From Trichomonas vaginalis G3 (lineage: Eukaryota > Parabasalia > Trichomonadida > Trichomonadidae), in contig NC_067203.1 in the NCBI RefSeq assembly GCF_026262505.1, forward strand, positions 20,379,411-20,443,410: a DNA stretch of 64,000 nucleotides, written 5' to 3'. Every line of letters starts with the position of its first letter. The first letter of the stretch is position 1. A model generated the notes under the pieces. That model was not told where the DNA came from. It searched no databases and saw only the letters and a program-made list of their open reading frames with translations. Position numbers and translations under genes: made by a program. Positions 37,946 through 46,397 of the stretch are shown in pieces.

Positions 37946-38557
37946 ATGACAAACACTGAGTTTGAAACAGTTAAAAAGATAGACAATGACACCAAAGTGG
38001 TTAGAATAGGTGATTTAAACGTAAGATACTCAAAGAAATACAAAAAATATTCTTTGTCAGACATTATATCTCCATCTGGAAAGAAAGCATTCGACTGGGT
38101 TAAAATTGCTTCAACTCAGAAAATTTTGACAAGAAATCCTGAGCTTATGATATCGGTAAGATTCTATGGAACTGCAGCATATCTTATAGACAAAAGTCTT
38201 ATACCAATAGTTTTGTTATGGATTGACCCAGTTGTTGGATATAACTTCATAACATATGGTTCATTCGATACTGAACGTTGCAGTGAAGGCTTACTTTACA
38301 TCGTTCAGAAACCGAAGGACTTCAATACAAAGAGATATAAGATAGGAAGAACATATAATATAACTCAAAGATATGACAGTATAGTCAATAGAGTTAAGGT
38401 TGTGTTCGTTAACGATATGAGAGCTGCTGAAACAGAACTACTTGAAAAGTTTGAGAAAATTTATGGTGCTCCCATAAAAGGTAAAGAAACGTTTGAAGTA
38501 GATGAGATAGGTAAAGCTATAAAATTATTTGACGAAGTTGCTGAAAAATACATGTAA
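37946..38557 (+). CDS. T5orf172/MUG113-type GIY-YIG-like regulator
   Basis: 203 residues. The C-terminal half (LLYIVQKPKDFNTKRYKIGR, NITQRYDSIV, VVFVNDMRAAETELLEKFEK, KGKETFEVD) follows the T5orf172 / MUG113 pattern, a GIY-YIG-related fold often joined to KilA-N or Bro domains in viruses. The N-terminal half (KKYKKYSLSDIISPSGKKAF, and the IVLLWIDPVVGYNF segment) probably is a KilA-N or MSV199-like DNA-binding part. The leader TTTATTTTGTATGTAAGAACAG is of the regulator class. The likely role is DNA binding, perhaps nicking; not proven. Confidence 0.65.
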   Translation: MTNTEFETVKKIDNDTKVVRIGDLNVRYSKKYKKYSLSDIISPSGKKAFDWVKIASTQKILTRNPELMISVRFYGTAAYLIDKSLIPIVLLWIDPVVGYNFITYGSFDTERCSEGLLYIVQKPKDFNTKRYKIGRTYNITQRYDSIVNRVKVVFVNDMRAAETELLEKFEKIYGAPIKGKETFEVDEIGKAIKLFDEVAEKYM

Positions 38558-38645
38558 AGCGTTTATTTTTGGTCTTTTGTGAAAGTCAGAAAATAACGCT
38601 AATTTTTTATAAAATATTTTTTTTATTTTGTATGTAAGGACAGAT

Positions 38646-39464
38646 ATGTCAACATCAGAGAACACAACAACTGCTATCGTTCATGAAGACATAAATGAAG
38701 AATATGAGTACATACAATATAACAAACAGTTACGTCTCATTCGTTCGGTCAAAGACGACATGTACCAGGTGCAAAGTATTTTGAATGCTCTTCGTTCTAC
38801 AAAGCAAGCATATCATTGGTTTGAAAACCAGCAGACAAAAGAACTTTTAGAAGAATTTCCTCATATGTTTGCGACCCTCGGAAAACCGAGGGTCGAGATT
38901 CCGTACGAAAATCGTGAAAAATTGCCAAATGGTTTGAGAGGATATTATGTACATAGACTTCTTGTAAATGCTGTTGCAATGTGGGCTTCACCTCGTTACG
39001 CTTGTTATATTTTCATGATGTTAGATGAAATTCATAGACAAGAACGTGAAGAGATGGAAAACAAGCTTGAAGCAAAAGATGAAGTCATTGAAGCAAAAGA
39101 CAAAAGCCTTCAGAAAAGAATACCACGTTCGGTACCAAAAGGAAAGGAAAAGAACTATAAGTATATGATTTATACTGAAGATATGGAAGACAGAGATATG
39201 GTTATGTTGCATTTAGTCAGAAGAAACAACAAAAGCTTTTACGACCTTGCTAAGATTTACAAATCTGACAGAAATTGGTTCTATCGCGAAAACTTACCGA
39301 TTTCAATGACACCGAATGAAGATGTGAAACAAATAGTTCAAGATACGTTACCTCAAACACACTATGATATGAAAGGTTGTACAATACTTACCTTCAAAGA
39401 AGACTTACCGCTACTGAAAGAAAAAATAACAGAGTATTTTGACAACTTCAAACAAGCAGAGTAA
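38646..39464 (+). CDS. KilA-N/Bro-like regulator with in-frame hairpin
   Basis: About 272 residues. The N-terminal part (QYNKQLRLIRSVKDDMYQVQ) and the LPNGLRGYYVHRLLVNAVAM block resemble a KilA-N domain. A coiled linker follows (MENKLEAKDEVIEAKDKS), then a C-terminal domain (KNYKYMIYTEDMEDRDMVML, RNNKSFYDLAKIYKSDRNWF) like those of viral Bro/KilA-N proteins. The start is placed at MSTSENTT after the leader TTTTATTTTGTATGTAAGGACAG. Bases 38,873-38,894 form a perfect hairpin with 9-bp arms (GACCCTCGG, loop AAAA); a diverged copy of that piece lies at 36,937-37,000. Confidence 0.7.
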   Translation: MSTSENTTTAIVHEDINEEYEYIQYNKQLRLIRSVKDDMYQVQSILNALRSTKQAYHWFENQQTKELLEEFPHMFATLGKPRVEIPYENREKLPNGLRGYYVHRLLVNAVAMWASPRYACYIFMMLDEIHRQEREEMENKLEAKDEVIEAKDKSLQKRIPRSVPKGKEKNYKYMIYTEDMEDRDMVMLHLVRRNNKSFYDLAKIYKSDRNWFYRENLPISMTPNEDVKQIVQDTLPQTHYDMKGCTILTFKEDLPLLKEKITEYFDNFKQAE

Positions 39465-39539
39465 ATGCACTCTTTATTTTTCAAGCTTGACTTCAGATGG
39501 CTCAGGTAGCTCTATAAGGTCAATTGTCTTGTCAAATCC

Positions 39540-39850
39540 TTCTGGCATTCCGAGTCCTTCCTTCCGACATTCCAAGTCCTTCCTTCCAACAAGAAAAAAA
39601 TTTCCCGACAACAGGAAAAAAATTTCCTTCCAACAGGAAAAAATTTTCCTTCCAACAGGAAAAAAATTTCCTGTTGTCCGTCCGTAAACCATTCAAATTT
39701 TCGAAAATTGAGAACTTTTTGGTCGAACGACAGAAAAAATTTTTCCTTCAGACAGGAAAAAAATTTCCCGACAACTGGAAAAAAATTTCCCGACAACTGG
39801 AAAAGTTTTTCCTTCCAACAGGAAAAGTTCTTCCATCCGACAGGACACAA
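39540..39850. repeat. Degenerate repeats of AAATTTTTTTCCTG type
   Basis: About ten copies of a short unit, such as CCAACAGGAAAAAAATTTCC and CGACAACTGGAAAAAAATTT, with near-palindromic AAAAATTTTT cores. They lie between the regulator gene and the ATPase. Both strands are open by chance in several frames; no gene is supported. Confidence 0.75.
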
Positions 39851-39947
39851 ACGAATGTCCGACGTACCACCAACCGAGTCCATTCCAAAGCCAGAAGAAC
39901 CGAAAGCTGCAGCACCACAACAGACTAAGACTAAACACTTAGATTTT

Positions 39948-40919
39948 TTACGCTTGACTTTTTACAATTTGAACTTTGTTTGCGTAGATGTGAATTCTGA
40001 AAGAAGTATGAGGGTCTTGTATGACTTTGTACTTCTCCCATAGTTCATGTCTGTCAAACTTACCTGCCATGGACTCTTTCATAAGTTCCATGAAATCGTC
40101 TTCGGACAATCCGGGGAAAAGTACAATGTCAGTAAGTATTCTCTTTACATCCTTACTTAAACTCTTTGCTGTCTGTACACAAATGACAACTGAAATGTTA
40201 AAGTGTCTGAGCTTCTTAAGAATTCGACACATGTCTTGTTCTCTGTTCTTTAACAAAGGATGAGAAGCAAAGTCATCTAAGATAAGAAGACATCTATGAG
40301 GGTATGTCTTCCAATCGTAAGATTGCAATTTCTTCGAAATGTATTCTATCTCTTTCTGTTTGTTTCTGAAGTGTTCTTCTCTAATATTCTCTGCATTTCC
40401 TCATTTGGTCTTTAAACTTCGAATTTATATACTCATTTATAGCATTGTACTTCAAAACTCTTCTTTGGTACTTCTTTATCCAATCTAACAACTCAGAGTC
40501 TTTTATACATACTAACTTAGACTTCTTTATAATATCTTTGAACGAATTGACGGTTTGGTCAAATTGACCAGAAGTACTACAAATGACTACTAACTCATAG
40601 AATGGGTTCTTCTCATCTAGTTCTTGTTGTGCAGCCATTTTAAGATAAGTGAAAGTCTTACCCGACCCAGGTGGTGCAATTAACCTGTTATACCATTCTG
40701 AGCAAATAAGAACTTGTCATGTATGGGTTTTATCTGAGCATTTTCCAACTTCCTCTTGTTCTTATTTAAAACATTCTCAAATTTTTTGTCAATGTCAGCA
40801 AACTTTTTTTCTAACATATTTTTAGAAAAATTAAAATTTTTATCTTTTAGAAAATGTCTAGCGATTTCGCCATCTATATTCGAGACAAGCTTTTCGACAG
40901 CAAAACATCTGTCGACCAT
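39948..40919 (-). pseudogene. A32/FtsK-like DNA-packaging ATPase of P2
   Basis: Parts of the viral packaging ATPase: a P-loop (PPGSGKTFTY), a LVVICSTSGQF strand, a Walker B segment (RCLLILDDFAS) and the following strand ISVVICVQTAKSLSKDVKR. The enzyme pumps DNA into the capsid and is a core gene of Polintons and related viruses. The gene is broken, about two or three breaks, and treated as a fossil. It faces a divergent small gene at 40,854. Confidence 0.8.
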
Positions 40920-41297
40920 AAAATCTTACATAGTGTAAACAAGAAAGGTGAATTTGTTCTAAAGTTCTGTTTCTGGGAATATGACAAGAACCATAAAACA
41001 TTAAGCAGAGAAGTCTTAAAATTTGTCAATGACAGACTTGTTGACAGAGATGACGCCTCTTGGAGAGATGAAGTCCAACAAAACTTCTTAGAATGCAAAG
41101 AAGACACATGCACTGTTCTTGAAGATGAAATAGAAAACAGAATAGAAGAGCTATTAAAGGACAAAGAACTTTTACAAAAATATGGTTCTGAGAAGTTTGA
41201 CATAACTCCACCAGAAAAGAAGAAGAGAGAAAAGAAAGAAAAGAAAGTAGAAGAAGAGAAAAAAGAACCTACCAGTTCCAGAGAAAAAGAAATTTGA
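40854..41297 (+). CDS. Unknown P2 protein with Lys/Glu tail
   Basis: 147 residues. The first 110 are probably a folded alpha/beta domain (FAIYIRDKLFDSKTSVDHKI, EFVLKFCFWEYDKNHKTLS) with a helical part; the last 30 are a charged Lys/Glu tail. The leader AATTTTTATCTTTTAGAAA before the ATG is of the virion type. It overlaps the start region of the ATPase on the other strand. No family recognised. Confidence 0.55.
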   Translation: MSSDFAIYIRDKLFDSKTSVDHKILHSVNKKGEFVLKFCFWEYDKNHKTLSREVLKFVNDRLVDRDDASWRDEVQQNFLECKEDTCTVLEDEIENRIEELLKDKELLQKYGSEKFDITPPEKKKREKKEKKVEEEKKEPTSSREKEI

Positions 41298-41376
41298 CAT
41301 GTAAAAATAAAATTTTATTTTTAGAACATTTCTGGGTCAATGTCAATGTTCTTCCTCTTTAGGAGTAAACACTGGC

Positions 41377-41735
41377 TTAGACTCTAAAATTTTTACCCAA
41401 TTTACCTTGAACTTCAACTATCTTAGACTCATAATATTCATAGTCGTCTGCTTTCTTTGGTTCATAAGGTATAACAAGTTTGTATGCTTTGCCTTCTTTA
41501 AGGTTTGAGAACCTTCTGTCAAAACTTTCTTTGACTGCTAACAAACCTTCTATGTCTAAGTCTTCAAATTTCGCACCATTTTTAGTCACAATAGCAAACT
41601 TAACTGGTTGATGTTTCCAAACTTTGCTGAATGAAGACTTTTCAAAATGGTAGAAGTAAACATTCAAATATGTAATGGGTCTAGTTCTTCTTTAAGTCCT
41701 GACATGTACTTGTTTACTGAGATGAATTTTGCCAT
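41377..41735 (-). pseudogene. Small unknown P2 gene, probably broken
   Basis: Coding-like sequence from an ATG at 41,735 (MAKFISVNKYMSGLKEELD) through FKVWKHQPVKF-like residues (SSFSKVWKHQPVKFAIVTK) to KADDYEYYESKIVEVQ. The layout, a small beta-rich domain with a KxxKLVIPYEPKK strand, would suit a single-stranded DNA-binding protein next to the helicase, but I cannot show it. Looks broken, about one break. Confidence 0.4.
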
Positions 41736-41773
41736 CTTTTTCTATCGGATAAAAAAAATATTTTTTTTTAAAT

Positions 41774-43009
41774 TTACTCAGAAAAATTTTTCTTTGTATA
41801 TACACCATTCTGAACATCTAAAAGACTTTTGACATTTGCCAAGAATGTTCGTTTAGACGCTGTCATATAACCATACTCTTGACAATATTGTTTATACGAG
41901 TCGTACAATGACCTTTCATCTAAACACTCAAAGTCAGTTTCATCTATGAACAGTTCATATACACTCTTGTTTGCTTCTAACAATGTTTGTCTCTCTTCGG
42001 TATGTGGAATTTGTCTTGGATTGAACTTTGAAATATCTAATGTCATAAAATATGAGAACAAGTGGTTGTAAAAGTCAGATGTCAAAGTTTCTGCTAAGTC
42101 GTCAAAATATTCTGTATCTTGCATATGAGCTTCTGACGTTCTGACAACTACATATCTTCTGTCAGAACTTTCTAACTTCATCGGAACAGCATTGTTTGAA
42201 ACCATAATGAAATTTACAACATTTTCACAAACTCTTTGGTCTTTATATTTTCTTTCAACAACTCCAACTTTGTCTGTTATAAGACTCTTCAAAGCATCTG
42301 AGTTCAAAACTTTTGTTGTATCTATACTTTGAAGTTCGTTACATACTATAAGTTTCATATTCTCTATTGAAAAGTTAAACTTGCCACAGATGTTTTCTAA
42401 GTTTGTCATATTCGGATTCGAATAACCTTCTAACAGTTTGCATAAGATATCTGTAAAGAATGTGTTCTTACCTGTTCCTTGTTTTCCAATTATAATGAGA
42501 GCAGTTTCATTTTTAGCACTTGGATGTTGTAAGATGTTTGCAAACCAACATAAGATATACTCATAGACTCTTTCGTTTCCATTGCATATAATTTCTTTGA
42601 CATGGTCTAACCAAGCTTCTATAACATTTTCTTTCCATTCTACTTGTTCGTATTTATATCCAGTGAAGATAGAATAGAAGTTTGGAGAAGGTGTATAGAA
42701 CTTTATACCTCGAACTGAAAAATCTTCTAACTTTGACAATAAGATATCCCAAGCATCTAACATCTTCATGCCAACTTGTACGACTTTTATTTTCTTAAGT
42801 TTCTGTTTACATTCTTGTTCTGAAACTATTGTCGCTTTAGGTTTGTTAAAGACTACATCCCATTCTTTCATGACATAACATTCTGGGGCAGAGTCGACAT
42901 AAATGACTAAACGTTTCAAATTCTCGACTGCTTTGTTATAGTCTCGAAATGGACACATATTTCTGAACGCTTGGAAGTCATAAAAATCTGAAACATCTAT
43001 TCTGTACAT
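41774..43009 (-). CDS. SF3 (D5-like) helicase of P2
   Basis: 411 residues. A P-loop GKQGTGKN at about 175-182, a Walker B-like strand MKLIVCNELQS at about 213-223, and motif C FIMVSNNAVPMKLESSDRRY at about 270. The N-terminal 150 residues resemble the D5 N-terminal region (MLDAWDILLSKL, KNETALI). It is homologous to the P1 helicase over its whole length, but I see no primase frame upstream of it. The leader AATATTTTTTTTTATTTTTA lies just before the ATG. It would unwind the element DNA during replication. Looks whole. Confidence 0.82.
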   Translation of the reverse strand: MYRIDVSDFYDFQAFRNMCPFRDYNKAVENLKRLVIYVDSAPECYVMKEWDVVFNKPKATIVSEQECKQKLKKIKVVQVGMKMLDAWDILLSKLEDFSVRGIKFYTPSPNFYSIFTGYKYEQVEWKENVIEAWLDHVKEIICNGNERVYEYILCWFANILQHPSAKNETALIIIGKQGTGKNTFFTDILCKLLEGYSNPNMTNLENICGKFNFSIENMKLIVCNELQSIDTTKVLNSDALKSLITDKVGVVERKYKDQRVCENVVNFIMVSNNAVPMKLESSDRRYVVVRTSEAHMQDTEYFDDLAETLTSDFYNHLFSYFMTLDISKFNPRQIPHTEERQTLLEANKSVYELFIDETDFECLDERSLYDSYKQYCQEYGYMTASKRTFLANVKSLLDVQNGVYTKKNFSE

Positions 43010-43038
43010 TTTTATAAAAATAAAAAAAAATATTTTTT

Positions 43039-43836
43039 TTATTCTTGAGCTATTTGTTGCATTTGTTGCATTTGTTGTTCTTGAGCTATTTGTTGTTGAA
43101 GTTGTTCTTGTAATACAATACTTTCACCAGTTGCATCTTCCAATTCGAAACTTTCTGCCGTCATTGACAAATACATAGGACATAAAAGTTTTACAGGAAC
43201 AAAGTTTGCGTCAACTAAGGTTAAGTTTATGTTTGCTAAAGTGTTTGAGTTTACTAAAGCTGAAAACTCTGCATTCGAATGAACAATAGGCAAACCAGCA
43301 GAGAAAGTGTTGTTTATACGCATAAGTATCTTTTGGTCATAGTAGTTTCTGTCGACATTCGAATAACACTTTGAACCTAAGTTTGAAACAATATATAAAA
43401 TAGGTGTACTTAAAGTCAATGGAATAGACATTCCTTGTATGACACCTTTTCCTGTTATAGGAAACTGTTGGTAGTAAAAACCAGATATAAGTTTTGTATT
43501 ATAGCTCATATTGTTTATAGTAAACTCAGTCGGACATCCAAACATAATGAAACCTGCTCTAGTTGCAGCACATGTTACACTCGTCCTTAAAGTATTAAAT
43601 AAGTCAACAAAACCTGTTGGTGGTATATCTGAGTAAGTATCTTCAAAGGAGTATTTTTTACCATTCACAACAATAAAATCTTCTGGTGTCAAAAGAGCAA
43701 AACAAGCTTTAGTCGTCATTGTGTTTAAGGTTAGTTTACAATATCGTCCTTGAGGACTTTGTAAGTTTGTTGTTATAGAATTATATGACTCAGGGTTTTT
43801 AGTCGTAATAGTATAAACCATTGTGTCTTCTGCCAT
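43039..43836 (-). CDS. Putative penton (single jelly-roll minor capsid) protein
   Basis: About 265 residues from MAEDTMVYTI; the ATG follows TAAGTAAA, directly after the stop of the upstream gene. The body is beta-rich throughout (GRYCKLTLNTMTTKACFALL, GVIQGMSIPLTLSTPILYIV, LANINLTLVDANFVPVKLL) as expected for a jelly roll, and the end is a Gln/Met-rich repeat (EQQMQQMQQIAQE). In Polintons the penton gene lies close to the major capsid gene, as here. The assignment is from fold-like pattern, size and position, not a motif. Looks whole. Confidence 0.6.
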   Translation of the reverse strand: MAEDTMVYTITTKNPESYNSITTNLQSPQGRYCKLTLNTMTTKACFALLTPEDFIVVNGKKYSFEDTYSDIPPTGFVDLFNTLRTSVTCAATRAGFIMFGCPTEFTINNMSYNTKLISGFYYQQFPITGKGVIQGMSIPLTLSTPILYIVSNLGSKCYSNVDRNYYDQKILMRINNTFSAGLPIVHSNAEFSALVNSNTLANINLTLVDANFVPVKLLCPMYLSMTAESFELEDATGESIVLQEQLQQQIAQEQQMQQMQQIAQE

Positions 43837-43841
43837 TTTAC

Positions 43842-44423
43842 TTAGCAAATAAATTTTATTGAAATGTTGTGGTCGTCAAATATTTTTATAACGTCTGGGA
43901 AACTATACTTTAAGTTCAACGTTTCACCTCCTTTCATAACGTATATCTTGTCAATGACATTATATGAAACACCACAGCAACTAACGTCGGGTTCTATTTC
44001 TTTGATGTTTATATCGTCTGCCTCTGTCAAAAGTTTCAATAGTTCTTTCAAAACTTCATGAGGTGCAATGACATATGAGTTCACTTTTACAGGGTTGTGT
44101 TCGACCAAGTTTAACATTATACCTAAAGCTTGACAAATCTTCTCCTGAGTTTGAAGTTTGTCTTTCAGTTGTTGGTAGTCGTTTCGAATATCTGCAACAG
44201 AACTTAAGTCTCTGCTAACTTCAGGGTATGTTGGTTGTTCTTTTACAGGAACAATTGTTATACCATCTTGGTCTTCGTATGGTTTCCCCACTTCAACATC
44301 TCTTTCTTTGACATTGACAATAACACTTTGACTGTTTGTTTGAGTTGGTGAATTTAACTTCACATCTGCCACTGCCATTAAACCTTTTGAAACACTTACG
44401 CTTCTATTTTTCGGAAATGACAT
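43842..44423 (-). CDS. Unknown P2 virion candidate, 193 residues
   Basis: Starts MSFPKNRSVSVSKGLMAVAD after the leader ATATTTTTATTCGAAGTAAA (virion class). N-terminal 90 residues are probably extended and rich in Val, Thr, Pro. Then comes a coiled coil (DIRNDYQQLKDKLQTQEKIC) and a C-terminal domain (PDVSCCGVSYNVIDKIYVMK). It lies 5 bases before the penton candidate on the same strand, and 18 bases from a divergent gene. Possibly a capsid-associated protein; no family recognised. Confidence 0.6.
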   Translation of the reverse strand: MSFPKNRSVSVSKGLMAVADVKLNSPTQTNSQSVIVNVKERDVEVGKPYEDQDGITIVPVKEQPTYPEVSRDLSSVADIRNDYQQLKDKLQTQEKICQALGIMLNLVEHNPVKVNSYVIAPHEVLKELLKLLTEADDINIKEIEPDVSCCGVSYNVIDKIYVMKGGETLNLKYSFPDVIKIFDDHNISIKFIC

Positions 44424-44441
44424 TTTACTTCGAATAAAAAT
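44424..44441. promoter_or_regulatory. 18-base shared promoter of divergent genes
   Basis: TTTACTTCGAATAAAAAT lies between the two ATGs. On the minus strand it reads as the TTTTTA-class leader. It matches the layout at 29,213-29,230 and contains the palindrome TTCGAA. Confidence 0.55.
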
Positions 44442-44861
44442 ATGGACGTATTCGAGTATCTCTTCGAATTGAAGCAGAACAAAGTTTACACACACAAACA
44501 ATACAAATACATTGACAGAATAGTTCTTTACACAAACAATGGAAAATGTTATAGAATAGCAGTCTTTGCTGAACCAAAATATTTTCATAAAGCAAAGAAA
44601 GTTGGTATAACCGAAATGGTGAAAGTTCTTGAAGCAGACAAAAATATAACAACAAAACTTACAGATATTTCTAAAGGTAAGTTTATAATACAATATTATG
44701 TCAAAACTGGCGTACTGTCAATATTTGACGGAGAGAAGTCAGTTCAAGAACAACTTACTGACCTGCTGCCAAAATCTGCTCGATGGAAGCTGTCGTTATG
44801 CCAATCTGAGGAGCCCCAGCAGGTTTCATCGAACGAATCTTCAAAAGAGCATCTTCCGTGA
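44442..44861 (+). CDS. Unknown 139-residue protein overlapping the capsid gene
   Basis: MDVFEYLFELKQNKVYTHKQ... It has alternating beta-type segments (YIDRIVLYTNNGKCYRIAVF, GKFIIQYYVKTGVLSIFDGE) and a Ser/Glu-rich tail. The last 107 bases run through the 3' end of the major capsid gene on the other strand, so this tail is constrained by the capsid coding sequence. No family recognised. The divergent promoter and the beta-type pattern support a real gene. Confidence 0.55.
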   Translation: MDVFEYLFELKQNKVYTHKQYKYIDRIVLYTNNGKCYRIAVFAEPKYFHKAKKVGITEMVKVLEADKNITTKLTDISKGKFIIQYYVKTGVLSIFDGEKSVQEQLTDLLPKSARWKLSLCQSEEPQQVSSNESSKEHLP

Positions 44862-46365
44862 AAAGTGCTATTGGTTTTGTAAACTTCTTTGCTCTCAGTT
44901 CATATGGACCGTCTCTGTCACCAGTATATTGTATTTGTACAGTACCAACAGTTGAAATACCACCCATAAAGTCTTCTGAGTCAGCAAATGGAATGCCAAG
45001 CCAAAAGTTTGAACGGTCTCCATTTGTATATTGAGTTTTTTGACTTCCTGTATGGGTCCATACTTTCACATATGGCATAATAGAACTTTGCATTTCAGGG
45101 TTAATGGTTGTTGTGAAGTTGTTGTTAAAGTTCATAGCATCTAATGTCAAGTTGTATGACCTCATATCCTCAACTGTAGAATATTCTTCTCTTGGATAAT
45201 ATTTGCCATCTATGTTTATATGATATTTAATACCGGGGTTGTAGAAACAAGAATAGTCATTTATAGTTCGTCTGAACAGTACAAACATAGTATCTGCGTG
45301 TTTCATTGCAGTTGTTAAAGCAATATCTGTTCTTGCACCTGCGGTTCCTGGATTTTGGTTTCCAACTTCACCTGCAAAGTCTTTGACAGATATTTGGTGT
45401 ATAGGGAACATAAGTGGAACTGCAATATATTTGGCAGCTAAAGCATTTGAAATATCTGGGTCCAACATATAGACTGCAAGTCTGCTTTCTATTCTCTTGC
45501 ATTCAAACTGTTCGCATGTAAACCTAACTGGGTCCCAAGCAGTTCCAGCAGCATTGAAATAATACTTTACTTCAGTGTTGAGGTTTGAGAAACCAAAGTC
45601 TAAGTCAACTTTGTCTTTGCAAAATTCGGCGAATGACGTTTGATTTGCTCCCTTTACGTCTGTAAGAGTGAATGGGTCTTGTGTTGGTGCAATGACTAAG
45701 TTATTTTTGCTTGGAGTAAGTTCGATAGAAATTTTTCCTGCCCAGTTTGGCAAGTATCTTAAAAACCTGAAGATGAGGAAAGATGACAAAGGAACTCTAA
45801 GTTTCAGTTTTACTTTGGTTACTGCTGCTGCAGTTTGTCCAGAAAGGTCAACATAAACTCCTGGAACGTTAGGGTCAAGTCTTCTTATTTTCTCAATAGT
45901 TGCATACTGGTCTGTTTGTTCTCTAGCTTGTGGTTGTACTGAGTTTCTTAAAGCGAACCATTCATAGTTTGCCCATGTTACTGTTTGAACTAAGTCAGAG
46001 TTAGAATATATCTTATATCCCATGAAAACTTCTGGAGCATATTGGTATCCGACATAGAAAATTCCATTGCAACCTTTCTTGTCAGACAACTTGGCAGAAG
46101 GTTTTATTTCAATGTCTTGTTCCACGTATAAGAATGAGTTGTCAATAGAAATTATATGAAACCTGTCGCAAGCAATATCTACTGTTGTTGAAGAACCTTC
46201 TCCAAACTCACCTACATTTCCATAAGAAACAGCAGTTGTATATTCGTAAGTTCCAGGAACTATTTCTGACCTTCTAATGGCATTGTCGCATTCGTTATAC
46301 CATTCGGAAACATTTCCGTTCATGGCATCCAAAACTGTTGGCGTTATATTCTGAGCGGCGTACAT
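44755..46365 (-). CDS. Major capsid protein (double jelly-roll) of P2
   Basis: 536 residues, the usual size for Polinton major capsid proteins. Beta-rich throughout, with two halves: residues about 60-270 (FLYVEQDIEIKPSAK, VKLKLRVPLSSFLIFRFLRY, ISIELTPSKNNLVI) and 280-500 (RLAVYMLDPDISNALAAKYI, IKYHINIDGKYYPREEYSTV, NFWLGIPFADSEDFMGGIST, VQIQYTGDRDG). It would assemble into trimeric capsomers. The leader ATATTTTTACCCATATGAA is of the virion class. It lies between the large unknown gene and the penton candidate, as in other trichomonad Polintons. Looks whole. Confidence 0.8.
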   Translation of the reverse strand: MYAAQNITPTVLDAMNGNVSEWYNECDNAIRRSEIVPGTYEYTTAVSYGNVGEFGEGSSTTVDIACDRFHIISIDNSFLYVEQDIEIKPSAKLSDKKGCNGIFYVGYQYAPEVFMGYKIYSNSDLVQTVTWANYEWFALRNSVQPQAREQTDQYATIEKIRRLDPNVPGVYVDLSGQTAAAVTKVKLKLRVPLSSFLIFRFLRYLPNWAGKISIELTPSKNNLVIAPTQDPFTLTDVKGANQTSFAEFCKDKVDLDFGFSNLNTEVKYYFNAAGTAWDPVRFTCEQFECKRIESRLAVYMLDPDISNALAAKYIAVPLMFPIHQISVKDFAGEVGNQNPGTAGARTDIALTTAMKHADTMFVLFRRTINDYSCFYNPGIKYHINIDGKYYPREEYSTVEDMRSYNLTLDAMNFNNNFTTTINPEMQSSIMPYVKVWTHTGSQKTQYTNGDRSNFWLGIPFADSEDFMGGISTVGTVQIQYTGDRDGPYELRAKKFTKPIALFTEDALLKIRSMKPAGAPQIGITTASIEQILAAGQ

Positions 46366-46397
46366 TTCATATGGGTAAAAATATAGAATAGTTGGAT

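Noticed and set aside
39439-39938. Several overlapping frames on both strands (KKFPDNRKK-type)
   Set aside because: They arise from the degenerate AAATTTTTTTCC repeats; no leader motif and no conserved pattern.
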